From positions 6,039,800 through 6,103,799 of the forward strand of contig JAQFVV010000018.1 of the NCBI GenBank assembly GCA_028023455.1: a stretch of DNA of 64,000 nt. The letters run 5' to 3'. Shown in pieces: positions 40,072-51,728 of the stretch. This DNA comes from Epiperipatus broadwayi. Lineage: Eukaryota; Onychophora; Udeonychophora; Euonychophora; Peripatidae. A program made the translations under genes and the position numbers. Position 1 is the first letter of the stretch, and the number at the start of each line of letters is the position of its first letter. The notes beneath the pieces were generated by a model, which saw nothing but the letters and a program-made list of their open reading frames with translations, searched no databases and had not been told where the DNA came from.

Positions 40072-41417
40072 TTATTTTTTTTTATGATCTAATGTCTGGG
40101 GCATATCATCTTCACTAAGATCAATAGGCACTGCTGCATTTTTTCTACGTTTGCTTCGCGGTCTGCCTGTTTTTCGGTTGGCAGTGTCATTTATTTTCGG
40201 GTCTGTAGGTGGCAAGCAAGGCACTAGATAGTCTATAATATCTTGCAAAGTTTTGTTAAGGGGTGTTTTTGATTGTTTGTGATTTTGGCAATCACTTTTT
40301 AATAATTCTTGTTGAGATGGGCTATTTTCTTGTAACACTGATTTATCCTTGTCATTCCGTGATTGATTTTCGGGTAAAATTGATTCACTTTCATCATTTA
40401 CTGATTGCTCTCTGGTGATGTATAGATCGTCTGTTACATCGTCATTAATTGGATTATTTTGATAGCAAATTGTAGTTGATTCACTTATCGGTTGAGGAGT
40501 GAAATCTGTGTTATTTACTGGCGCATTTCCACATTGATGACTTGAGGTTGCTCTCATATCACAGTGTTTACATTTAAGTTTTGGGCATGCATTTATAATA
40601 TGCCCTCATTGTTTGCAGTGAAAACATTGCGGTTTAAGTCCATGAATTATTAAGAGTAGCGTCGCTTCGTGATCGGTTATAAGAGTGGGAATATCATTTG
40701 GATTTACGTTTTGATTTAATTTAACTTTAAAATGATAACTGTTTCCATAGATCGGTATCGGAGTTCCTTTTAAATATATAGGTTGAAAGGCAACAACAAC
40801 TCCGAACGGTTGCATTAATTTATTGAGGTCATTTATTGTATAGTTAAAGTACGTATTTTTGATTGTGCCGGTAATAAAATTTTCTCTATATTGGTTAACT
40901 TTTACTAAAGCATATTTCCCTAACATTTTAATTGTTTTATCAAATTTGTTTTTTTGTTCTTCGCTATAGAATTCAATAGCAAGATAGCGAGGATTTGGAT
41001 GATCTGCTATGCGCAATATAGAATCCCATAAATTATTTGTGCTTAATTCTTCGTATAGCAAATCCTTAGGAAATCTATACAGCGAACAATTTATATCTGT
41101 AATTGCAAGGATAACAGACCGGTCAGTAAAGAAACGTTTAAACGACATAAACAGGTCACGTGGGATGGTCGTATTAAAGCGTTCAGAAATTTTTAATAGA
41201 CTTTCATTAGTCCAGATCTCTTCTTCTATTACGTTAACTGGTAATGGGTCAGATTCTGAAATCACATCTAGTTTCATTAGATCATTTATTGTTGAACGAC
41301 GAAATCTTGAAACTGGAGCTTGATTTTTTCCACGTTCTGAGGAAAATCTCCTTTTTTAGTGGATGCTTTGATTGCGTCAGCATAAGAAATGCTTGCTGCA
41401 TTCAAAGAGATCGCCAT
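40072..41417 (-). pseudogene. LINE ORF1 (gag-like nucleic-acid-binding protein), interrupted
   Basis: The protein would bind element RNA. The natural start is likely the ATG at 41417, opening MAISLNAASISYADAIKAST. The frame shifts at an A6 run (41352-41357) and continues in the frame of 40606-41277, 223 aa from its Met. That section holds a globular domain and leads into a zinc knuckle, CFHC...GH...C, with C-x2-C-x4-H-x4-C spacing. A TGA at 40606-40608 falls inside the knuckle. The same frame goes on through GHIINACPKLKCKHC into the 161-aa frame 40072-40557, which is polar with a basic stretch (KTGRPRSKRRKN). At an A9 run (40075-40083) the frame ends with KKK-stop. One more A would open about 50 further codons, to about 39929. 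Without read-through no full ORF1 is made. Confidence 0.8.
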
Positions 41418-41570
41418 ATTGAAGTAAAAAAAAAACCGCTTGCACACAAATTCCTCGTCGGAGGAGTTTTCTTAAGTTTAAAAAACTATATATACTGAAT
41501 ATTGGGTTGCTTAGAGACAATACGGTTTATTTTAAATAAAAAATTTTTTAGTTTTATTATTACTCGAAAT
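41418..41570 (-). promoter_or_regulatory. Presumed 5' UTR/internal promoter region of the minus-strand LINE
   Basis: The non-coding stretch between array 4 and the ORF1 start is about 150 bp. It holds a moderately GC-rich patch (CTCCGACGAGGAATTTGTGT on the minus strand). LINEs usually carry an internal promoter here. I infer this from position only and recognise no motif. Confidence 0.35.
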
Positions 41571-41731
<161 letters not shown>

Positions 41732-44700
41732 TAAAAAAAGTAAAATTAATTTTGAAATTAAATTTTAAAATACTATATTATATTAAAAGGGGTGTTCTTG
41801 TAGAATATATTACAAGGCTCATATTTTTAAAAGATGTAATTAAAAGAGTAAAATTGCTAATCAAATTAAGGTAATGAAGTGAATAAAAAAATATTATAGT
41901 AGTTCTGTAAGATTCTTGGTTATAGTAAAATTATTATTATGTTTTATAATTAATATTTGTATAATCAAGATATTAGATATCTAAGTGCAATTAAATTATT
42001 TAATGGGAAATAAGGTAATTAGAGTTATATTAATTTTTAAGAAGCGAATTTATTTTGTCTATCATGTTAGGTGTAGTTATTATTGAGATGATTAGATCTT
42101 AATAAAATCTATCATATTATCCAATTATCTTACTCCTAGTAATTGTTATTATATTATAAGAAAATAATTTTTATCCATGAGATACTCATAAGGTTGCAGT
42201 AATTATTGTAACGTATTTTAGCATGCATTTGATTTCTTCTTTTTTATATATAGTTTATTAAATAAGTGAAGGTAGAATAATCAATATTTTTAATGGAAGA
42301 TTATTAGTCATTGTCTGTTGTGGGGATTTTCCTAATGATTATACTAGGATAATAGTTGGAAAATTTCTACAATAGCAATACCTTTGGGGAGCATATTCTA
42401 TGTGCTTCTCAATGTTAAAACAAATGTATTGTGACTGTTTCTTAAGTTTACCTTATGTTTTTATGCATTATATGTTTCTAGATAATTACCGAGTCTCATC
42501 AAGTGGCGTTTCTATATGTTATATACTTTGATGTTTGAGCTGAGCTAAGGATAGGATTGAAGCAGAAGGAAGAGAAGGTTATATATATATATATATAGTA
42601 ATGGGATGGAGGGAATAGGAAAGTGGTAGGAAAGTAATTTGAAATGGGTGATAGCAAAACATCATCATCACTCCCAATTCATCAATATTTACATTAAAAT
42701 GATTTAATATAAAATTTACAAGAAGTATAATATTTAAGGGGGACATGAGATCAAGAGATCTTTGAGATCATTGATGGATCAGCCAGCTAACTCAGAAGAG
42801 CAACTATAATAATTAATTAACCACCAGCATTATCATTTTAAAAAAATAAGTACAAGTAAATACTTGAGAGAAATAACCATCCATCATCATCATTGATGGG
42901 AATAAACAAATTAGTACAATAAATCAGAATAAAATCAACAGACCATCTTGCGGCTGGATTTGAACTATAAAAAATATAAATCAACAGTCAACCTTGTGAC
43001 TGGATTGGAGATGGGTCTTCTGTAGACCAGGCTAACTTCTGAGTCTTTGCCAGCTTGGACAATTATTTAAACATAACTTGGATGCACCAGCTTAGTGCCC
43101 ATTCATTAAAATACATAAGAATCAAAAAAATCTAAACAATAATGCTGGGACATTTAAAACATGCTGATCATCATCAATGCTCAGGCCACTTAGTACCATT
43201 AATGTACTGGCCAACTATAAACTTAAATTTTAAATAAGACAACTAAAATAAAAGATAGTGCATGGGATTTAAAGAGTATCCTCTTTTGCACCAATCAGGA
43301 TGATGATTGATCATCTCTGGATGCCCCAAAGCACTAAGTACATATCCTCATTTATCCGTGTCTGAATCTAGCTCAGAGAACACAAGATCTATTACTGTAT
43401 GTGACCAAGAGATGATGGAATACAACTTTAACAATTAAATATAAGTTTATTGTTAATAAAAAATAAATGATTAAGGTCTTATAAGGGCTCTGATTTTGAA
43501 AAGTATACATTGAGTTACATGATTAATAAATTAGGTTTACTTAAAACCCATTCAGCACACAGGCATGTGGCTTGATACAAAATTAACATGTTTGAATTAA
43601 CATTTAATTTAGAAAAATGATCAAAATTTTACACACAAGTGTCTATCTGACATGCATTGTTATTTACAATGCAATTGACATATATACACACACATATGTG
43701 TGTGAATTTTCTGATTTTGATTATAATACAAAATTTCAAATGATCACATCAAGATTTAAATAATTACTATTCGATATTTAAATTGTTACATTAATTTACA
43801 AAAAGTATAATAAAATATATTCAAATTATTACTATGGTTTACATATATATGTGCATAGACGCGCAATTTATAATATATAATGAATATTCAATAACATAAA
43901 TTATTATAATTTTACATATATGAGTGTGCGTGTACATACGCACACTGGGTTTTACCTATTTAAACTTGTTACAATAATAATTTTTTTTTCCATAATCCAT
44001 TTGGAAAACATAAATTTCACATATATATGGGTGTATAAACAAAATATATAATTTAAAATTAGTTTCAATTTAAAAGTTCTCTTTTTTTTTTCTTAAAAAA
44101 AGTATAGTCAATTTTTGACAGGTATTTGTTGACTAATTACCAATGTTTTTAAATTAAATTATTGAATCATTGATTCTTTACTTTTTTTCTTAATATAAAA
44201 TTTTCAAAATAATGTCCGAAGGATTATTGTTCAAAAACGCCTCTTTTGTCTTTAATGATCAATAATTCAAGCAAAATTACTTTATATTCTTTTAAAATAT
44301 ATAAATTTTTAACCGACTTAGAAATAATATTGTTCCATATATGTCTATTTTTATATGACTTATTTTAAAACAACTCACTAGTTATATAAACGTTTATCTG
44401 TACTTTTCTGCATATATCTGACGCAGCATACATGTAATTAATTCTTCAGCAAACTGGTGATTTCTCTTGGTGAGTTTGTTTTTTAGTGACTGTCATAATC
44501 AGGAAAGATGTAATCCAGGTAAAATGTTGGTCTGTAGTTGGTCTCCCATCTGTGTAGAACTGTTCCAGGCAAGCAGCTGTCATTTTCATGTTTAAGGCTA
44601 TGAATTACAGCACAAAGAAGTGGGCCATTTTCACCATGTAAATTCAAACTCCTGCTAAGGAAAACAGACTTTTATCTTGCCTTCAACTACATCAGTTTAT

Positions 44701-44780
44701 GGTAGCTATTCTGCAAATTCTCTGGTCAGATAAAATCAACTGCTGCACTTTATCAAGTTGCAGTAAAATACTGAAACCAA
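41732..44780. other. AT-rich with a non-coding, moderately complex patch
   Basis: No gene is recognised. About 42530-43420 is less AT-rich and looks repeat-derived. It holds ATCATCATC runs and two similar blocks, AACAGACCATCTTGCGGCTGG (about 42939) and AACAGTCAACCTTGTGACTGG (about 42983). The first is followed by GGATTTGAACT, whose complement looks like a pol III B box. This might be an old tRNA-derived SINE, but no A box at proper spacing can be shown. CA/TG palindromic tracts occur near 43685 and 43925. Confidence 0.35.
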
Positions 44781-44790
44781 TTTTCAGCTG

Positions 44791-44844
44791 ACTGTTCTTA
44801 CAAAAATTATTATCCAGACTGTTCTTACAAAAATTATTATCCAG
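44791..44844. repeat. 27-bp perfect tandem duplication
   Basis: The unit ACTGTTCTTACAAAAATTAT followed by TATCCAG occurs twice in direct succession without mismatch, followed by a partial ACTG. Likely a replication-slippage duplication in non-coding DNA. Confidence 0.9.
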
Positions 44845-45053
44845 ACTGACTGATATTTTTTATTAGCCCTTTTTATAAAATCATCTGAGGTGTTATAACA
44901 ACACCTTGATTAAAAACAGAATTTTATTTTTATCTCTCTAATCCCTTAGAATCTATATACATGTTTTTACTTAGGGGATTTCAAAAAGACAAAAATTTTG
45001 TTTAATTAATTAAAAAAAATTCCAAAAATAAGTATGGTGTTTTTACATTTCAA

Positions 45054-45084
<31 letters not shown>
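45054..45084. repeat. Short (AAT)10 microsatellite
   Basis: Around ten AAT units on the plus strand, opposite in sense to the long ATT arrays at 31.6-41.7 kb and without a retroelement beside it. It serves as a natural comparison: not every ATT/AAT tract here holds an insertion. Confidence 0.9.
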
Positions 45085-45085
<1 letters not shown>

Positions 45086-48000
45086 AATATTTATATTTAT
45101 TCAGACCTTTTAAAAGTTTAATTTATAAAACAATATTTTAAATCAGAATTATTTAACCCTTCAATTATTATTATTTTAATTTAAGAAATATAAAAAAAAA
45201 ATCTACAAAAATTTATCCTGTTTATTTCTACTTTTTCTTTATTTTACGTATATATTTATGCACACACACTATATCAGTGTATGCTATGTAAGCCAACTGG
45301 TTACAATATATATATATATATTGAAGTGGTGCATATATGCTCACATATATGCTTGCTTTATTTTTTTGAATTCTGCCAACTTCCCTTAAAATCCTTACAC
45401 ACATATATAATCAGCACTTATGTGTATGTGCAATTGGGTATTCATATTAAAATAGAGAATAGATTAAAAGCAAACTTAAAAATATAAAAAAAACTACTAG
45501 TTAAAAGAAATAATTGTGTAATGTAAAGTTAGGAGAAACAATAGAAAGGACTTTGCTAATGGAATTAATCCATTAAGTAAAATCAGTGCCTTATTTTAAA
45601 ATCAATTACAAAAATCAGCAATATAGTTATAGTTTAACACCATTGTAGCAAATACATGACTAAAAGGTGCTAAAGTCAACATAAAGATAAAGGAGGCAGG
45701 AAATAAAGATAAGATAAAGTACGAAGTAAAAATAAGGAAGAGAAAAACTCATGGAAAAGCTATTAACTAATAAATCCATTAAAATCCATCTCATACATTG
45801 GAAAAGTTTACCAAGGCAAAATATAGAGTATAAAAACTCAAGAAATGCATTGTTATGGGTTTTGTTCTTTTTGTCTTGAAACTGTGGATTATCTTGAGGT
45901 CAGAGTTGAGCACATAATTTATAGAAGTTACCTACCAAATGATGATCAAGTAGTTCAACATTGGCTTTTCCAAGTATCATCAGAGAGAGAAAGCAATGTC
46001 CCGACCTGAAGACGAGATCCAGCAAGAGAGAAGTATGTTCTGCCTTCTACATAACTCATTGCAATTGATGGAGGAAAATGCTCCATGCATCATACAGAGA
46101 TGTTATTCGGCATTATAAACTTAATAATTTTTCGATTTCATTTATAATGTAAGTTTGCTAGACTAAAAATGTTTAATTACTTTCATTTAATTTGTAAGAC
46201 TTAAATGATGGTAGGATGATTTTAACAAAATACAAACTCCATCTTGCATTTCTCTTTGTGATGTCTCAAGGAACCCCACAGAGGAAATAGAAACCAAGAG
46301 TGGACATTATTTACATAAAAGTACATTAATTTTATTCTTTAGATTCCCCCACTCCCATCCTCCCCATTATTCTACGTAATGTTGTTTTTCTTTACTGTTG
46401 TAAGAAAACTATTGAAGGATAAATGAGTGATATTATTTTTCATTTTTCAAATATATTTGCTTAAGTGTGTCGTGTATGGAAATTATGCTAAATAAGTAAA
46501 GTAAAAATTGATTTGTTTTAGATTTTCCACGGGTAAATCAAAACTTAAGTTATTTGCTTATAATAACCATGTTCTCAAGTATATATGTACATTAGATTGC
46601 TCTATATATGTAAAGCAAAGAGCGAATCACAATTTCTATAATTTTATAAATTTAATATGATATAAGACTGGATTGAAGGTCACTGATCATGGGTTAATAA
46701 TCCCTACCCCTATTATAATAGACTTAGCTGGATTAATAAGCTATAAGTATGGGTAGACGAGCTATAGTTCTTATAAACTTATATTTCATTATATAGGGAT
46801 ATATGCATTATAATTATATAATATTTTGTTACTTAAATTTAGCATAGGTGTAATTTACTTTAATGTTATATTTTATTTATATTCATTATTCCATACTGCA
46901 TAAGACATGTGTATTATCAGGGGCTATCTCAAATACTCCGTTAAATTATGGAGAGTATCCAGTGCCTTCTATTTATATTATATGTGCTCGATGAGTCTTC
47001 ATATATAATTAAAATATATAAATATTATCAAAAGACTAGGTCGAGCTGTAGGTCAGCAGATCCAAGTTCCAAAATCCTAGTACATTGTGTACATATATTT
47101 TCCTCATATGATGCATCTATGGTTAGAAGCAGGAACACCCCTGTAGCCTAGGACATTTATGTTCATTCCATGAAAGCAGTCTGCAATTTCTTTTTATCCC
47201 TCCTTATTATGTACATGCCTATGCATCTTGCCATAACTCTATGTTAAATTATATCTAGTTCAGATGCCAAAAGGTCTTAGAAATAACTACATTAAGAAAA
47301 TATAGTTAATGCTAACCCATAATGATATGATAAATATTCTTATTACTACCCTGTGGACAAATAATATGACACTCTTATTCTTATTAGTCATGCATATTAC
47401 TGCCATCCATAATTCTATATGTCTGTAAAGTCCAGTAAACAGCCTATAATCTTAGAATTACATAAGCAAGCAACTTTGTTAATCTATTAATTATCAATAA
47501 ATATTAATTTATATAATTTATTCATTATCCATCTCATTGCTAATGAGAATCATATAATAAGATTAAATAATAGTTAAGAGTCTGCGCATATCTGAGCTAA
47601 GCAAAACTATATAAAAATAAGAAGCTGTGGTAATGTCAAGGGTATTAATTATGTAATAGACTATAAAGCTTAGGTAGGGGGTTAAACTAGGATCATGGGG
47701 ATAGTGATATCCCTATGCATGCTGTTTGAAAGTGCCTGCTTGGTGTTTTAGTTTTGTTAGCAAATTATACATGTTTGACCACTACAGTTTTTTTTTATAT
47801 ATAACATAGATTTAGAAACACTTTTTATATGACTCTGAGGATAACTAAATGTTAATCAAAAAAGAGTGTTCCTGAAAAAAAAATTTTTTGTCTGTATACC
47901 TGAAATTTTTATATATATATTATAACCATTTTAATTGAGCCTTGTGCTCTAATTAAAATGTTAGGTGCACAAAATGAGAAAAAAAATACATTTAGAGGAG

Positions 48001-51000
48001 TAAATATTATTTGTGACTTGTTGAGATTAAAATTAAAATAATTATACTTAAAGTTATCTTATATAATTTTATTAATGTATTAAATAATATTTAAAATGCA
48101 TATTAATAATCCGTTATAAGTGTAGGTTTTAATAATATTATTATTTAGGGTATAAAGATTGTAATAGTATTTGATAAAATTAAATAAGCAATGTTAGTTA
48201 ACTTAAAGTATTTTAAATTAATTATTAGGAAATATTAAGTAAGAAAAAGCAATATCCCGTGAAAGCATTTTTAATTATAAATGTGTTTGCATGTGTGTTA
48301 TTTTACAATATTTAATTTGCTAATAATAATTATTATTTTAGTTTAAAAGTATTAAAAAAATGACTTGTATTTAATACTTAATAAATAAATATGAGAAATA
48401 ATTTGTTATGTAATGCTAATTTAATAATATTTAGTTTATTAAATAATTATTTAAAAAAGTGTTTTATAAAAGTTCAAATATTATACAAGTTAAATTGCTA
48501 TTTTTAAAATATTTTATTTTTCTTTCTTCCTGTTATTCTTTAATTAAATCTAAATATAGAACTTAAAATTAGCAACTAAAATTGATCTATTATTGGATGA
48601 TTGATTTCAGTAGAGTCAGCTGATCAATTGGATTAGCTATAAGAGGGAAAAAATAGATGTGTACGTGAAAATTATTAAGAAACTAATCATTTAAAAAAAA
48701 GAAAAGAAATTTCACTAAAAGAAACGGTTAATAGTATTCAAAACTAAAAATGCATTTAAAATTTTATCCTTGTTTAAAGCAATGCTAACATGAAATAAAA
48801 AGGAACCAGTCAACTCTCTAGGAGAAAAAAGCTGCATTGATATTGCTTATCATAACAATTGGAGAAAAGAACAATACATAAAATGGCTTTGACAAAAGTG
48901 TGTTATCACTGGAATTCATGCTCATGTCTATGGAAAAAGTTTAATCGTACTAAAACAACTCACAGAGGAATGGGGAATTATGTAAGAATTTGTTTGTTAT
49001 ATTATATAAATCACTCTCTGTTTGATTATAGAGTTTTAAATGATTTTAAGATAAGCATTTTAATATGGAACTGTTATTATTATTTATTCTTGCTACTATC
49101 ATAATGTTTTAATAAATTACAAAATGAGAAGTATTAAAACTTAAATTATTAATTTATGCATATAATGTGCTATGAGATTTATAACAGAACAGCTGAAATA
49201 TAAATTATATTTAATGTTTATTATAACTATATCAGTCTGTTTTGTTTTTTTTTTTAAAAAAAAAAGAGAAAAAATGTTTAAACTAAAGCTACCATTTATA
49301 CATGGGATATCTTGTAATTACCTATAATGAAATATACAATTTGGTTAGACTTATTTATTGTGATAATCTATAATTGTGCTTCCAAAATAAAAGAAAAAAA
49401 TCTAGAAACTAATATTAAGTCATATACACTTATAAATAAAATGTTTATAAATTAAACCAGTTGCTGCCGTAAATTTGTGTTTTATCTAGAATACATTTTA
49501 TCCGGAAGCTGTATTTTTTTTTTTTTTTTTTTAAAAAAAAAGGAAAATGATTTCTTTAAAATTAGAATCATTTATAAATGAAAGAATATAACTCTTGAGA
49601 ATAGACTTTTGCTGAATTTTTGGGATTCATCTGTTATTATTTTAAAGTTTATTTTCAGAAATATGAGAAAAAGGAAAAAAAAAAGATTTAACTGCAAGTG
49701 GCTTTTAAAACTTATGGTTGGAAGTGTGTTGGTAAACATGAAAATTAACTTTTTCTCTTATTTTCATTTTTTTTCCCTTTTAATTTTAAACTGTTATGGT
49801 TTAAGAAAAATATTACGTTTGATATTTGTCATGTTGAATTTTAAAATATATGTATGGGTAGGTTTATTTAATACGTGTTAAATAGTAACCTTATTTTGAT
49901 GTTTCAACTGAACTTCACTGAACAAATGTTATTAAACAATAACATTTTGGTAATTTAATTATTTATTTAGAATATTATATTTATTATTATTGTTTCCATA
50001 TGCTTAGGTCATTTAGTATTATTTCAGAACTTAAAAATAAAACAACCTAGAGTATTTTGTTCTGAAAAATTATTTCTCTTGTTAAGCTAATTGCCATTTG
50101 AAATTAATACAGAATATTTATGTCAGGGTGAATGATGTTTCTTAGAGTTGATTATTGGTGCAGTCATGATTTTAGATATGTTGTATAGTAAATTGTTTTA
50201 TTAAACACTTATTTACATATGTATTTTATTGCTATGTGTATGTGCTATTGTTATCATTATACTATATTAGTGAATTATAATTAAGTTAGAATGACTATAT
50301 TCCTGCTATTAAGTATCTATTTATTGTTTGTGGTGGAATTTTATATGTTATTTCCAAGCTATATCTCAGCTGTTGTTTGAAAAGGTACCATAATATTGTA
50401 CTGGTCGAAAATATATGTCTACCCAACAAGATTTAGAATCTAAGCAAAAGTACCCTGAATCCAATCATGCCAGAAATACACAGGTCAGGAGCAATCATGG
50501 ATTTTAACCTATTTGCCCATTTTCTAAATCTATAACACTACGGACAACACCTATGATGACACAACATGAATTCATTCTTTCCCGGCCCGGTGCTACAACA
50601 TTTTGCATGAGAACTCAACTGGTGATGATGATGATGAGAGATTGAATAAACCCGAAGATATAAGTTAAAAATATACATAAATATATTAAAGAAATTTGAA
50701 CACACTGGATTAAGTTTAAAATATGAATATTTATTTTAACAAAATTCAAGATGATTTTATATATATATAACCAACTTTACACAGTTTAAACAATTTTAAG
50801 GACAAGTATTTGACAATCTTGATTCAATTATTTTTATTTTAACAGATATCAATTTAGTGCAGAGTTACAATACTGAACGTATATTTGAAAAACAGATTCT
50901 ATTTACTGTTACAAAACAAATTTATCTGGGTGGTTGGTTGGTGGACATTTTATATATTTAAAAAACACATATAAACATGTGATAATAGAGTTTTGCTGCT

Positions 51001-51230
51001 TATACGACTTTAATAGAATGCCCTTGGCATTTAATATATAACTTTATTTTTTATTCTTAGCATTTACTTATAACAATTAAATAAGGATACATTATGATCC
51101 GTAAGTATATTAAAAACATTTATTCTACATTTTCAATATTTAACGATCAAATATTGCAAAACTCTATAAATATGGGAATGGCTTATTTCAATAAAGGAGA
51201 GGGCAGCTTTGAGAGGTTGAGTCTAAAACT
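45085..51230. other. No recognised gene
   Basis: AT-rich with short ORFs. The frame at 48859-49104 contains a less AT-biased stretch ending GGGAATTAT before GTAAGAATT, a plausible 5' splice site, but nothing identifies a protein. About 50340-50650 is GC-richer (TTTCCCGGCCCGG near 50578) without ORF or RNA signature. Confidence 0.4.
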
Positions 51231-51233
51231 CCA

Positions 51234-51728
51234 ATGACAATATTTAAAGAGAAAAATGTTTCATTATCACACATCATTACGATTTATTTTGTTAAACAGG
51301 CTATGAAACAAAATATAAGAAATTGTAGTACTAGCATCATGTCAGTGAAAGAGAGAGTGGCAACTTCGGCCAAGAAAATGTCATTCTTCTATTTGAATGG
51401 TACGCCAACTTCAGGCCAGACAGCACCAAAATGGAAAGGTAGGTAAGAAGTTGCTATGGGTCCAGATTACAGTAAAGCCAACTACACTAACCTGTTTGTT
51501 CCAGGGAGTAGACTTATACACCTGTTTCGAATGGAAGGCTTCAAATCTTCTGGAGTGAGGTACAGACAGATACAAGCAGTATAGAATTATATACTTTGGA
51601 AGAATGACAAATGAAGAAGATCGTGAAGCCCTGAAATGAGGTATGGGCGAATCCGATCGAAGTCCTAGGTGGCTCATTAAAAATTTCTGACATATGCTAG
51701 CAGCACTACTATAAGGGTATGAAAACAT
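51234..51728. other. Exon-like or repeat-derived segment of unknown identity
   Basis: This patch has more balanced composition than its flanks and is open on both strands: plus 51234-51446 (70 aa), minus 51411-51728 (105 aa). On the plus strand TTTTGTTAAACAG (to 51299) and AAAGGTAGGTAAG (about 51436-51448) resemble a 3' and a 5' splice site around an open stretch of about 140 bp. A second TTTGTTCCAG lies near 51506. No protein family is recognised in either reading. It could be a host exon or a worn transposon. I cannot decide. Confidence 0.25.

Larger units (their letters stand above)
36358..41570 (-). mobile_element. Near-complete L1/Tx1-like two-ORF LINE between (ATT)n arrays
   Basis: On the minus strand the order is 5' UTR (about 41418-41570), ORF1 (41417 to about 39929), ORF2 (39860-36616) and a 3' UTR of about 260 bp. 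The 3' UTR has a C10 run (36471-36480, seen as G on the plus strand) and AATAAA at about 36375, then GATGATAATAAT entering the array. Endonuclease and RT motifs favour the L1/Tx1 group: LNIRGLNSPGK, LSDHSAI, IPQGSPLSALFF and a C-x2-C-x8-H-x4-C motif after the RT. Tx1-group elements include known microsatellite- and RNA-gene-targeted families. The copy has four coding lesions: three apparent single-A losses in A runs and one TGA. Confidence 0.85.

Noticed and set aside
42840-43000. Cephalopod-type tRNA SINE, from an AATAAGTACAAG phrase and a B-box-like sequence
   Set aside because: The two phrases lie on opposite strands and in the wrong order, so the resemblance is not enough to name a family or a host group.
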